Shown here piece by piece: positions 55,404-64,000 of a DNA stretch of 64,000 bases. The position numbers and the translations under genes were made by a program. The notes under the pieces were generated by a model. That model had not been told where the DNA came from. It did not search any database and saw only the letters and a list, made by a program, of their open reading frames with translations. This stretch comes from Curvibacter sp. CHRR-16 (GTDB taxonomy: Bacteria > Pseudomonadota > Gammaproteobacteria > Burkholderiales > Burkholderiaceae_C), in NCBI RefSeq assembly GCF_018474005.1, contig NZ_JAHCSH010000001.1:496001-560000 (forward strand). The letters are read 5' to 3'. Position 1 is the first letter of the stretch; every line of letters starts with the position of its first letter.

Positions 55404-55432
55404 CTGGTGTATGAATGGGCACCGTGTGGCTT

Positions 55433-56983
55433 TCAGGCTGGCAGTATGCGGAACCGGTGTACCTGATTTTGCAACTGCTGTACTTGCTCGTCCAAGCTTT
55501 GTGTCGCTGCGGCTGTTTCTTCTACCAACGATGCGTTTTGCTGGGTCGCCTGATCCATTTGCGTGATGGCGTTGCCCACTTGAACGATGCCAGATGTTTG
55601 CTCGCCCGAGGTTTTGTCCACCTCTGAGATGGTTTCGCTGATGCGCTCGAAATTGCCCATGGACGACTGCATAGCACCGCCAGCTTTCATAACCTGCTCA
55701 TTCCCGCGTTCCATTTTGGCAATGTTGTCTGCAATGATGCCTTTGATTTCCTGCGCCGCTGTGGCTGAGCGCTGGGCCAGTGCCCGCACTTCGGCGGCAA
55801 CCACGGCAAAGCCCCGGCCTTGCTCTCCCGCACGGGCGGCTTCTACGGCAGCGTTAAGGGCCAAGATATTGGTTTGGAAAGCAATCGAGTCAATCACCGT
55901 CACAATGTCTTGAATGCGCTGCGAGGACGCATGAATGTCTTGCATGGTGCTGACCACATCAGACACCATTTGACCTACGGTGCGTGCAGAGCTGTTGGCT
56001 TGTTCGGCCAATGTACGGGCGTTGTTGGTGGCAATGTCATTGACCTGCACCGATTGCAATAATTTTTCCATGGCCTGCACGGTTTGTTGCAGTGCACTGG
56101 ATTGCTCGTCGGTGCGTTGGCTCAGGTCTTGGTTGGCACTGGCAATTTGGGCCGAAGCCGTGGCCACATTGCTGGTACTTTCCTGAATGCGGCGCAAAAC
56201 GTGGGATACGCTTTGCTGCATATGGTGCAGCGCTGCACAGACTTCGGCCAGCTCATTGCGCCCCTCTATTTGGAGTGACTGGGTCATGTCGCCTTGGGCC
56301 ATGGTGGAGGCAAATTCCTTAACATCCTTGAGCTGGCGGCCAATAGATCGCAGCAGTGACAGTGTGGCAAAACCCGCTAGCAGCAGTACGCATGAGCCCA
56401 GCAGTATGGTTTCTTTGAGTTGGCCACTCAGAATGGCTTCGATCATGCTAACGCGCTCTTCGGCCAGCTTCTTTTGGTAGTGCAGCAGCTCTTGTACCGG
56501 GCTGGCCAAGGCATCCAAGGCGGGCAACACTTCTTTTTCCAAAATAGGCAGTGCAGTCTGCGCCGACTCTTTTTCCAAAGTGTCCGCAGCTTTCGTGAAG
56601 GCTTGGACGTAGAGCTGGCGTTGCGCGCGCATCGTCTCTATCAAGGCGCGGCTTTGCGGCAACTTCATGGTTTTGTCCAGCTCTTCAAAGTAGCCGTCTA
56701 TGGCCTTGCGTGTCTGAGCCATGCGCTCACGGACAGCGGGGCGTTTATCGGCCGACACCACAAACAACTCCAGCGTATTGCGCGCATTGCTCTTGGTAGC
56801 GCGGTCAATGTCGGTGATGAGCTGGTAATTGCGCCAGCGGCGGTTGGTGAGCTGTTCCAACTCTGTCTGTACTATGCGGTGGTTTGATAAAGCGGTGTAG
56901 ATGCAAAGGCCAATCAGCGCCAATATCAGTGCAAAGCTCGCGATGAGGCGAGTGCGAATACTCAGCAGGTTAAACCAACGCAT
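55433..56983 (-). CDS. Methyl-accepting chemotaxis protein
   Basis: This 516-residue chemoreceptor has a membrane helix at the N-terminus ([21 protein letters not shown]), a four-helix-bundle periplasmic sensor, a second helix ([20 protein letters not shown]), a HAMP domain, and the signalling tip with [38 protein letters not shown]. No NWETF-type tail is present. The ligand is unknown. Confidence 0.96.
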   Translation of the reverse strand: MRWFNLLSIRTRLIASFALILALIGLCIYTALSNHRIVQTELEQLTNRRWRNYQLITDIDRATKSNARNTLELFVVSADKRPAVRERMAQTRKAIDGYFEELDKTMKLPQSRALIETMRAQRQLYVQAFTKAADTLEKESAQTALPILEKEVLPALDALASPVQELLHYQKKLAEERVSMIEAILSGQLKETILLGSCVLLLAGFATLSLLRSIGRQLKDVKEFASTMAQGDMTQSLQIEGRNELAEVCAALHHMQQSVSHVLRRIQESTSNVATASAQIASANQDLSQRTDEQSSALQQTVQAMEKLLQSVQVNDIATNNARTLAEQANSSARTVGQMVSDVVSTMQDIHASSQRIQDIVTVIDSIAFQTNILALNAAVEAARAGEQGRGFAVVAAEVRALAQRSATAAQEIKGIIADNIAKMERGNEQVMKAGGAMQSSMGNFERISETISEVDKTSGEQTSGIVQVGNAITQMDQATQQNASLVEETAAATQSLDEQVQQLQNQVHRFRILPA

Positions 56984-57067
56984 AACCCCCCCTTTTGTTT
57001 GCTATTGCTTACTACTGTAACGATGCTTGTGCCTTAGGGGGTATCAATGTGTGTCAATGCGTAGGCG

Positions 57068-57643
57068 CTATAAACCTTCGTAAAAACAGCGTGCGCAGGT
57101 TTGCTGATAGCGTTCGTTGCCACCAATCTCAATTTGCTCGCCATCCCGCACGCGCTGGCCCGTACCATCCAAGCGGATGTTCATGGTGGCACGCCGACCA
57201 CAGGCACAAATGGTGCGGATTTCCTCGATGTCGTCGGCCAGCGTGAGCAACTTGGCAGAGCCAGCAAAAGCATTGCCTTGAAAGTCTGAGCGCAGGCCAA
57301 AGCAAATGATGGGCACACTGTGCAAGTGGGCGATTTGGTGCAACTGGCGTACCTGCATGGGGTGCAAAAACTGCGCTTCATCAATCAGCACACAGGCCGT
57401 GCGAGGTGCATCAAGGGGGCGCTGCAGCAATGCTTGGGCAAAGTCGGTGTCGGCATCAAATACTTCGGCTTGGCGGGTGATGCCCAATCGGCTGGCTACC
57501 GTGGCAAAGCCACTGCGGTCATCAATGCTGGCGGTGAACAAGCGCACGTGCTGGCCGTGTTCCTCGTAGTTGTGCGCGATTTGCAGCAGTGAGGTGGATT
57601 TGCCGGCATTCATTGCCGAGTAGCGAAAAAACAGCTTGGCCAT
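57068..57643 (-). CDS. tdk: Thymidine kinase
   Basis: This 191-residue enzyme phosphorylates thymidine. The P-loop is YSAMNAGKSTSLLQ, the Asp-containing motif is CVLIDEAQFLHPMQV, and the zinc cysteines are in CACGRRATMNIR and CARCFYEGL. The ATG at 57643 (MAKLFFRYSAM) is preferred because upstream codons do not resemble Tdk. It lies 53 bp after the exonuclease gene. Confidence 0.96.
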   Translation of the reverse strand: MAKLFFRYSAMNAGKSTSLLQIAHNYEEHGQHVRLFTASIDDRSGFATVASRLGITRQAEVFDADTDFAQALLQRPLDAPRTACVLIDEAQFLHPMQVRQLHQIAHLHSVPIICFGLRSDFQGNAFAGSAKLLTLADDIEEIRTICACGRRATMNIRLDGTGQRVRDGEQIEIGGNERYQQTCARCFYEGL

Positions 57644-57696
57644 GGGGGAAACAGTGGTGCAAATGTGCAAATAGAGTGGGTAATAGTCGCTAATGC

Positions 57697-59283
57697 TTAG
57701 CCTGATGGCAACGCTACAGTGTGCAAGTGGGGATCGTGTCGTGCAGGGCTGAGTACGCCGGGTATGCGATGTGCCAGTAGTCGGTACACATCCCAGTCAA
57801 ACGGGAGGGCTTTGCCGTTGGCTTGGTGCTGGCGGTAAAGGGAGAGTACCCTCTCCTGCCAGTGCGCAGGGGCAGGGTTGGTGACTTGGCATAAGGTGCC
57901 CACATGGCACCAATTATCAAAAACATGCACATCGCAGCGCGAGGCTGTTTCAGTTGGTGCATGCGTTTCGCTGATGGCCAACACGGCATGCGCATATGGC
58001 CAAGCGGGCAAGCGCTCTTTGGCCAAAGCGGTTTGTACTCGCCCGAGGTGATCGGCACGGCTTTCTTCGCCAGTGCAGCAACCGTGGCAGTGGCCCATTT
58101 GGCGTGCGCTGCAAGGGCCTTTGGCCGATTCAAGCCCCAGCGCGTGCAAGCACAAACCATGGCGATCGGCTAGGTTGCGCAGCGTTTCCAGTGCCTGTCG
58201 CTTGGATCGGTATGGGCCATGGCAGCGTGCGAGGTCGTGCTGGTGGAGTTCGTTGCTGGCCAGTAGCTGCGCTTGGGGCCAAGCCCCGGGGGCGTTGGCA
58301 TCGGCTATCAGCCGCCAGAACAAGGGGTGCTGGTTGCGCTGTTGTCCACGCGGGGGAATGGGGCTGCCTGCTTGGGGCTGCGCAGGCAGGGGGAGGGTGC
58401 GGCGCAGGGTTTGTTCGGTCAGTTGCGCACCCAGCTCGCCAGCGGTTTCGACCCAGTGGATGTGGTGGGTGGCTTCCAGCGCTGCTTTGAGGGCAGCATC
58501 TTGGCTAGCTGCTTGGAACTGGGCCAGCACGCGGCGGCGCAGTTGCGAGCTTTTGCCGCTCCACAGCAGTGCACCGTTGGCGTCCAAGAACGCGTAGACG
58601 CCATGGCCTGTAGGCAGATCGGCCAACGGTGTTTGCAAGTGGGGAGGGAGGTAGCTACTGCCTTGCAGCAGGTTGTGGGCCACTTGCTGCAAGCGCTCGG
58701 CACCCAGCTGGGTTTGGGCTGCTTGCATCCACTGCAGCACCACTTGCACATCGGCCATGGCGCGGTGGCGTGCATCGGTGCTGATGCCATGGCGCGCCAT
58801 GATGGCATCTAAGCCATGGCCCTTGTACTGCGGATAGAGCGCACGCGAGAGGCGCACGCTGCACAGTGTTGGTACGGACAAGGTGAGCCCCGCGCGCAGG
58901 CATTCCTGCACCAAAAAACCGTGGTCAAAACGCACGTTGTGCGCCACCAGCACCGCCCCTTGCAGCAACTGCAGCAGCTCGGGGGCGACAGCGGCAAAAG
59001 ATGGGGCCTGTGCCACCATGGCATCGTTGATGCCCGTGAGTTGCTGGATAAAGGGCGGAATCGGTATGCCGGGGTTGACCAGCTGGTTCATGCGTGCCAC
59101 TTCCACGCCGTCTTGCAGACGTACCGCCGCTATCTCGGTGACGCGGTCGGTTTGTGCTGTGCCGCCTGTGGTTTCCAGATCCAAGACCACCATGCAGGGC
59201 AGTGGGGCAGGCAGTCCTAGCTGCCAAGGAGCGCCTAGGGCGGTGTTAGTGCAGGTCAATGCAGTGCAGTCCGTAGTGTCCAT
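57697..59283 (-). CDS. DEDDh exonuclease fused to a GIY-YIG (UvrC/Cho-like) domain
   Basis: This protein of about 528 residues starts with a DnaQ-type exonuclease (VVLDLETTGGTAQTDRVTEIAAV, AHNVRFDHGFLV, HRAMADVQ), then a GIY-YIG-like domain (GHGVYAFLDANGALLWSGKSSQLRRRVL). A Cys-rich stretch (GPCSARQMGHCHGCCTGE) and a C-terminal domain follow. It resembles the epsilon/UvrC-like proteins often called DNA polymerase III epsilon. A repair role is likely but not shown. The ATG at 59283 overlaps the end of the NUDIX gene. Confidence 0.88.
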   Translation of the reverse strand: MDTTDCTALTCTNTALGAPWQLGLPAPLPCMVVLDLETTGGTAQTDRVTEIAAVRLQDGVEVARMNQLVNPGIPIPPFIQQLTGINDAMVAQAPSFAAVAPELLQLLQGAVLVAHNVRFDHGFLVQECLRAGLTLSVPTLCSVRLSRALYPQYKGHGLDAIMARHGISTDARHRAMADVQVVLQWMQAAQTQLGAERLQQVAHNLLQGSSYLPPHLQTPLADLPTGHGVYAFLDANGALLWSGKSSQLRRRVLAQFQAASQDAALKAALEATHHIHWVETAGELGAQLTEQTLRRTLPLPAQPQAGSPIPPRGQQRNQHPLFWRLIADANAPGAWPQAQLLASNELHQHDLARCHGPYRSKRQALETLRNLADRHGLCLHALGLESAKGPCSARQMGHCHGCCTGEESRADHLGRVQTALAKERLPAWPYAHAVLAISETHAPTETASRCDVHVFDNWCHVGTLCQVTNPAPAHWQERVLSLYRQHQANGKALPFDWDVYRLLAHRIPGVLSPARHDPHLHTVALPSG

Positions 59284-59794
59284 TGTGGCGGTCGGCAAAG
59301 TAGCGCTCCAATGTTTCGTGCACGGTGCGAAATGCCAGTTCGCTCCAGGGGATTTCGTGTTCGGCGAACAAGCGGGCTTCTTGTGTTTCGTGGCCGGGGT
59401 CAAATTGGTCACTCAGTAGCTGTGCCCGGTAAAAGAAATGCACTTGGCCCACATGCACCACGTTGAGCAGGCTGAACAAACCTTGCAGTTCAATTTGTGC
59501 CCCCGCTTCTTCGCGCGTCTCGCGCAGTGCGCCTTCGGAGGTGGTTTCATCCAGCTCCATAAAGCCTGCAGGCAGCGTCCACAGACCAAAACGTGGCTCG
59601 ATATTGCGTTTGCACAGCAGCACCTTGTCGTGCCAGATAGGGATGGTGCCCACCACATTGAGCGGGTTTTCGTAATGCACAGTGTGGCATTGCGTGCAGA
59701 TGGCGCGCTCGCGCGTGTCGCCATCGTCAGGCAGACGGTATTGCACGGCGCTGCCGCAGGCACGGCAGTGTTGGATACGCGTTCGCAGGTTCAA
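59246..59794 (-). CDS. NUDIX hydrolase with N-terminal zinc ribbon
   Basis: This 182-residue protein has a Cys4 zinc ribbon (HCRACG and CTQCHTVHYENP), and the Nudix box GFMELDETTSEGALRETREEAG for cleaving nucleoside diphosphate derivatives. The start is TTG 59794 (read as M), overlapping the upstream stop as TTGA. No upstream ATG fits. Confidence 0.9.
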   Translation of the reverse strand: MNLRTRIQHCRACGSAVQYRLPDDGDTRERAICTQCHTVHYENPLNVVGTIPIWHDKVLLCKRNIEPRFGLWTLPAGFMELDETTSEGALRETREEAGAQIELQGLFSLLNVVHVGQVHFFYRAQLLSDQFDPGHETQEARLFAEHEIPWSELAFRTVHETLERYFADRHNGHYGLHCIDLH

Positions 59795-60090
59795 GACTTG
59801 ACCACCAAATCAAAGTGCTCGACGTGTGGAGGTTGGGCGAAAAATGGACCTACTATGCTGCGCCACTGTGTGAACGCATCACTTTGGCGAAAGCCGATGG
59901 TGTGATCTTCCAGCGTATCCCAGAAAATTTGCAGGATGTAGCGCTCAGGGCTTTCTATGCCTTTGTTGACTTTGTAGCCTTGGCAGCCTTTGGCATGGGC
60001 AATGACCTCGCGCAAGCCACGGGCAATGGCTTGGTCAAAGGCGGCGTTTTGGCCGGGGTGGATGCGGATGTCGGCTACTTCCAAAATCAT
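59791..60090 (-). CDS. ABM (antibiotic biosynthesis monooxygenase)-domain protein
   Basis: This 99-residue protein has the ABM-type ferredoxin-like fold (MILEVADIRIHPGQNAAFDQAI, GCQGYKVNKGIESPERYILQIFWDTLEDH, FFAQPPHVEHFD). Such domains are heme-free small-molecule oxygenases or binding proteins, and the substrate is unknown. It is the first gene of a minus-strand cluster with NUDIX, exonuclease and tdk. The ATG at 60090 is chosen from family fit. Confidence 0.88.
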   Translation of the reverse strand: MILEVADIRIHPGQNAAFDQAIARGLREVIAHAKGCQGYKVNKGIESPERYILQIFWDTLEDHTIGFRQSDAFTQWRSIVGPFFAQPPHVEHFDLVVKS

Positions 60091-60192
60091 GGTGGCTCCT
60101 CGTTGGCGGTGCGTACAAAACGCCCAATGGTAACCCTTCAAATGCTGGCCTTTTGTGGCCAGTGCCTAGGGCTTAGCCCTTATGCTTGGGGG

Positions 60193-61017
60193 ATGAATCC
60201 TGTGCCAGACCAGCTTGCCACTTTCCTTATCCCTGACTGGCCAGCGCCTGCCGCTGTGCGTGCAGCGTTTAGCACCCGCATGGGGGGGGTGAGTGAGGGC
60301 CCTTATGCCAGCTTGAATGTTGGCACGCATGTGGGCGATGTGCCGGAGCGGGTGCAACACAACCGTGCTTGGACTGCCCAGCAACTGGGGTGCGAACCGG
60401 TTTTTTTGCAGCAAGTGCATGGTTGGGAGCACGTGGCTTTGCAGCCCGATACGCCGCACGACACGGTGGCCGATGTGTGCAGCTCCACCGTGCCAGTGAC
60501 CCACGGTGGACGGGCCTGCTGCATCATGGTGGCCGATTGCCTACCGCTGCTGCTGTGCAACCGCCAAGGCACGTGGGTAGGGGCGGCCCATGCGGGCTGG
60601 CGTGGTTTGCTAGGCAATGTCCAAGGTTTTGGTGCTATTGAGGCGCTAGAGCTTGCTGCGCGTACTCAAGGTGCTACAGATTTGATAGCATGGATAGGCC
60701 CTTGTATTGGCCCGCAAGCCTTTGAGGTGGGAGCGCAAGTGCGGACTGCCTTTGTGCAACAAGCCCAGCAGTGCGCGGCGTTTCAGGGTATCGCCGCTCC
60801 AGTGGAGGTTGCGTTTACACCCGCCGCAAGCCCTGACAAATGGATGGGGAATTTGCCGTTGCTGGCCCGTCTGCGTTTGCAGGCTTTGGGTATTTCGCAG
60901 GTCTATGGCAACGACGGTAGCCCCGCATGGTGCACGGCTAGCCAGCCGGATCGATTCTTTAGCCACCGCCGCGATGGAGTCAGCGGTCGCCAAGCAGCTT
61001 TCGTTTGGCTGATTTGA
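60193..61017 (+). CDS. pgeF: Peptidoglycan editing factor (polyphenol oxidase fold)
   Basis: This 274-residue protein is of the YlmD/PgeF family. The key motifs are FSTRMGGVSEGPYASLNVGTHVGD, QQVHGWEHVAL, CIMVADCLPLLLCN and WVGAAHAGWRGLLGNV (copper-type His/Cys site). Family members hydrolyse L-Ser-containing muropeptides, and some have laccase-like activity. It is divergent from the ABM gene. ATG 60193 is used. Confidence 0.94.
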   Translation: MNPVPDQLATFLIPDWPAPAAVRAAFSTRMGGVSEGPYASLNVGTHVGDVPERVQHNRAWTAQQLGCEPVFLQQVHGWEHVALQPDTPHDTVADVCSSTVPVTHGGRACCIMVADCLPLLLCNRQGTWVGAAHAGWRGLLGNVQGFGAIEALELAARTQGATDLIAWIGPCIGPQAFEVGAQVRTAFVQQAQQCAAFQGIAAPVEVAFTPAASPDKWMGNLPLLARLRLQALGISQVYGNDGSPAWCTASQPDRFFSHRRDGVSGRQAAFVWLI

Positions 61018-61129
61018 ATCAGGCATGGTTTTAGCTAACTCATTTTTTGTGTCACAAAGCAGGGTTAGACTAACAGCGAATGCAAAGCAATAAAAACCCA
61101 AGCAGAACCACCATGCCAGGGGAGACCGC

Positions 61130-62719
61130 ATGACCGAAAGCACCGTACCACCTGTCATTGCACCAGAGCAATGGCAAGCTTTGCAGCAGCAATACATGGC
61201 CCAAGCCATGGAGCTGTTGCGCCACCCTTTGCCAGCCAGCAGTTGGGGCGACAAGCGCTTTGCCGCCCCCGCATGGGATGAAAACCCGCTGGCCCGCTGG
61301 GCAGTGAGCCTGTACCAGCTCAATGCCAAAACCCTGCAGTCCATGGTGGACGCCATGCAGGTGGACGACAAAACCAAAAACCGCATGCGTTTTGCGGCCG
61401 AGCAATGGGCGGCAGCTGCCTCGCCCAGTAACTTTTTGCCATTCAACGCGGAAGCCATGCAAAAAGCCTTGCAAACCCAAGGTCAGAGCCTGACCCAAGG
61501 CTTGCAAAATTTGCTGCACGATGTGCAGCAGGGCCATGTTTCCATGACCGATGAGAGCCAATTTGAAGTGGGGCGCAATGTGGCCACCACGGAAGGCTCG
61601 GTGGTATTTCAAAACGATTACTTCCAACTCGTTGAGTACCAGCCCCTCACGCCCACCGTGCATGAGCGGCCTTTGCTCATGGTGCCGCCGTGCATCAACA
61701 AGTACTACATCTTGGACTTGCAGCCCGCCAACTCGCTGGTGCGTTATGCCTTGGAGCAGGGACACCGCACCTTTATGCTCAGTTGGCGCAATCCCGATGC
61801 ATCCTTGGCCCATGCCACGTGGGATGACTACATTGAGCAGGCGGTTATTCGGGCGATTGCGGCAGTACAAGACATCAGTGGTGCCGAGCAAATCAATACC
61901 TTGGGCTTTTGCGTGGGCGGCACCATGCTGACCACGGCGCTGGCCGTGCTGGCGGCGCGCGATCAGCATCCCGTGGCCAGTTTGACGCTGCTCACCACCT
62001 TTTTGGATTTCACCAATACGGGCGTGCTGGATGTCTTCATTGACGAAACCATGGTGCGCTTCCGCGAAAACGAGATGGGGCAGGGCGGCTTGCTGAAGGG
62101 CCAAGACTTGGCCAGTACCTTCAGTTTCTTGCGCCCCAATGAGTTGGTGTGGAACTACGTGGTGGGCAACTACCTCAAGGGCGAAACGCCGCCTCCGTTT
62201 GATTTGCTGTACTGGAACTCCGATAGCACCAATCTGCCCGGCCCTTTTTACGCTTGGTATTTGCGCCATACCTACTTGGAGAACAACCTCATCAAGCCCG
62301 GGCACCTGACAGTGTGCGGGGAGGCGCTGGATCTGCGTTTGGTCAAGGTGCCTGTGTACCTCTATGGCTCGCGCGAGGATCACATCGTGCCCATTGGTGG
62401 TGCTTACGCTTCTACACGCGTGCTGCCGGGCCGCAAGCGCTTTGTGCAGGGGGCTTCCGGACACATAGCCGGGGTGATTAACCCGGCCTCCAAAAACAAA
62501 CGCAGCTACTGGGTTCGTACGGATGGCAAATTGCCCGCCAGCTATGAACAATGGCTGCAAGGTGCGCAAGAGCACGCGGGCAGCTGGTGGCCTGACTGGG
62601 CCCACTGGTTGCATGCACAGGGGGGCAAAGCGGTGCCTGCACCGCGCAAGCCGGGTAAGGGTACGCGCTACAAGGTGCTGGAAACTGCACCGGGTAGTTA
62701 CGTCAAAACACGCAGCTAA
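61130..62719 (+). CDS. phaC: Poly(3-hydroxyalkanoate) synthase, class I
   Basis: This 529-residue enzyme polymerises hydroxyacyl-CoA into storage polymer. The active-site Cys is in the lipase-like box LGFCVGGTMLTTAL, with the catalytic Asp in YLYGSREDHIVP and His in ASGHIAGVINP. An N-terminal alpha domain (residues 1-200) is present. The protein is slightly short for the class. AGGGGAGA precedes the ATG. phaA follows, so this is a phaCA operon; phaB is not in the window. Confidence 0.96.
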   Translation: MTESTVPPVIAPEQWQALQQQYMAQAMELLRHPLPASSWGDKRFAAPAWDENPLARWAVSLYQLNAKTLQSMVDAMQVDDKTKNRMRFAAEQWAAAASPSNFLPFNAEAMQKALQTQGQSLTQGLQNLLHDVQQGHVSMTDESQFEVGRNVATTEGSVVFQNDYFQLVEYQPLTPTVHERPLLMVPPCINKYYILDLQPANSLVRYALEQGHRTFMLSWRNPDASLAHATWDDYIEQAVIRAIAAVQDISGAEQINTLGFCVGGTMLTTALAVLAARDQHPVASLTLLTTFLDFTNTGVLDVFIDETMVRFRENEMGQGGLLKGQDLASTFSFLRPNELVWNYVVGNYLKGETPPPFDLLYWNSDSTNLPGPFYAWYLRHTYLENNLIKPGHLTVCGEALDLRLVKVPVYLYGSREDHIVPIGGAYASTRVLPGRKRFVQGASGHIAGVINPASKNKRSYWVRTDGKLPASYEQWLQGAQEHAGSWWPDWAHWLHAQGGKAVPAPRKPGKGTRYKVLETAPGSYVKTRS

Positions 62720-62782
62720 AGACTGTGTTCAGAGCAATCGAAAAGTAATCAATACAACACCGCAGCAACTGGAGAAATAAGC

Positions 62783-63964
62783 ATGCAAGACATCGTGATC
62801 GTGGCCGCAGCCCGTACCGCCGTGGGCAAGTTTGGTGGCTCTTTGGCCAAAGTCAGCGCGCCCGAATTGGGGGCAACAGTGGTCAAGGCTCTGCTGGAGC
62901 GCACAGGCGTTAGTGCCACTCTGGTGGGCGAGGTCATCATGGGCCAAGTGCTGGCTGCAGGGGCAGGGCAAAACCCAGCACGCCAAACCGCGATCAAGAG
63001 TGGTTTGCCAGTCGAGACGCCTGCACTGACCATCAACGCCGTCTGTGGTTCTGGTCTCAAGTCCGTCATGCTGGCTGCGCAGGCGGTGGCGTGTGGGGAC
63101 AGCGATATCGTGATTGCCGGGGGGCAAGAAAACATGAGCGCTTCCCCCCACATCTTGCTGGGCAGCCGTGATGGTCAACGCATGGGCGACTGGAAGATGC
63201 AAGACAGCATGATCATTGATGGCTTGTGGGACGTCTACAACCAATACCACATGGGCATTACGGCTGAAAACGTGGCCAAAGCCCACAACGTAAGCCGTGA
63301 AGCCCAAGATGCATTGGCCCTGGCCAGCCAGCAAAAAGCCGCTGCGGCCCAAGATGCCGGCAAGTTCTCCGACGAAATTGTGCCCGTGGTCATTCCCCAG
63401 AAAAAAGGTGACCCCGTGGTGTTTGCCGCGGACGAATACCTCAACCGCAAGACCAATGCCGAAGCGTTGACTGGTCTGCGCCCCGCTTTTGATAAAGCGG
63501 GCTCCGTCACGGCTGGCAATGCGTCGGGTATCAACGATGGTGCTGCTGCCGTGATGGTCATGTCAGCAGCCAAAGCCGCCGAGCTGGGCTTGAAGCCTTT
63601 GGCCCGCATTGCCAGTTATGCGACGACTGGTTTGGATCCTGCCCTAATGGGCTTGGGGCCTGTATCGGCAAGCCAAAAAGCCTTGGCCAAAGCCGGCTGG
63701 TCGGTGGGCGATGTCGATTTGTTTGAACTCAACGAAGCCTTTGCCGCCCAAGCCTGTGCGGTGAACCAGTTGCTGGGCGTGGATGCCAGCAAAGTCAACG
63801 TCAATGGCGGCGCTATCGCCATTGGCCACCCGATTGGCGCCTCTGGTTGCCGCATCTTGGTGACCTTGTTGCACGAATTGCAGCGCCGCAATGCCCGCAA
63901 AGGCTTGGCCGCTTTGTGCATAGGGGGAGGCATGGGTGTTGCTTTGGCAGTAGAGCGCGTATAA
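62783..63964 (+). CDS. phaA: Acetyl-CoA acetyltransferase (beta-ketothiolase)
   Basis: This 393-residue thiolase condenses two acetyl-CoA for PHB synthesis. The acyl-enzyme Cys is in [13 protein letters not shown], the His motif is [18 protein letters not shown], and the second Cys is in [15 protein letters not shown]. It follows phaC by 63 bp, with GGAG upstream. The window ends 36 bp after its stop. Confidence 0.96.
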   Translation: MQDIVIVAAARTAVGKFGGSLAKVSAPELGATVVKALLERTGVSATLVGEVIMGQVLAAGAGQNPARQTAIKSGLPVETPALTINAVCGSGLKSVMLAAQAVACGDSDIVIAGGQENMSASPHILLGSRDGQRMGDWKMQDSMIIDGLWDVYNQYHMGITAENVAKAHNVSREAQDALALASQQKAAAAQDAGKFSDEIVPVVIPQKKGDPVVFAADEYLNRKTNAEALTGLRPAFDKAGSVTAGNASGINDGAAAVMVMSAAKAAELGLKPLARIASYATTGLDPALMGLGPVSASQKALAKAGWSVGDVDLFELNEAFAAQACAVNQLLGVDASKVNVNGGAIAIGHPIGASGCRILVTLLHELQRRNARKGLAALCIGGGMGVALAVERV

Positions 63965-64000
63965 GCCCTGTTGGGCTGTTTCACAGATCCAGTTTGATTG

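Noticed and set aside
61070..62614. 514-codon minus-strand frame opposite phaC
   Set aside because: phaC is unmistakable on the plus strand, and the antisense product is rich in His/Gln/Gly shadow composition with no known domain.

Overview
The window looks like chromosomal DNA of a betaproteobacterium, most likely Burkholderiales and probably Comamonadaceae. This is inferred from moderately high GC content, and from neighbourhoods I recognise as typical of that group: rpsT/murJ/SirB1, purM/permease/hda/HAD/pcnB/folK, radC/FKBP/ispH/serS and phaC/phaA. No database search was possible, so the assignment is an inference.

Region 1 (1-8738) is a type II secretion locus. On the minus strand it runs gspG, H, I, J, K, L, M, N, D, then the first 36 codons of gspE at the window edge. 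gspC is transcribed divergently. Region 2 (8677-17382) holds ilvA, an OsmC-family protein, ribosomal protein S20, the lipid II flippase MurJ, a SirB1-like protein, an asparaginase, and a tightly coupled minus-strand operon (cysteine hydrolase, EamA permease, GlxA-type regulator).

Region 3 (about 17375-21637) is the clearest accessory insertion. A DUF1800/DUF1501 export pair is flanked by imperfect direct repeats of about 110 bp. One repeat carries the tail of the neighbouring LysR gene and the other carries the start of the cysteine hydrolase gene, so the cassette appears to have split a former LysR-hydrolase junction. A LysR/LysE pair follows.

Region 4 (23386-29141) is housekeeping: purM, an AI-2E-type permease, hda, a HAD phosphatase, pcnB and folK. 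Region 5 (29086-37911) is mixed: a tandem-PAS diguanylate cyclase, an FtsX-type permease, a DUF1284 protein, a truncated haemoglobin, a family-4-type rhamnogalacturonan lyase, an intradiol-dioxygenase-like lipoprotein, and an acyltransferase broken by one amber codon. Region 6 (37898-45206) holds smr, radC, an FKBP isomerase, ispH, serS, a metal-chelate-type ABC importer behind a perfect inverted repeat, and tRNA-Ser(CGA).

Region 7 (45332-47974) has a collapsed IS3-type relic, a low-GC periplasmic ClpP-like/TPR protein and a patatin. Region 8 (48025-55403) has mrp, a beta-propeller lactonase, and a formate/oxalate-flavoured cluster of OFA antiporter, YdeP-type molybdenum oxidoreductase, small helix-turn-helix protein and fdhD. 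Region 9 (55433-63964) has a chemoreceptor, tdk, a DnaQ/GIY-YIG fusion, a NUDIX hydrolase, an ABM-domain protein, pgeF, and the polyhydroxyalkanoate genes phaC and phaA.

Most genes are packed with ATGA or TGATG overlaps. I saw no CRISPR array, rRNA or phage structural gene.
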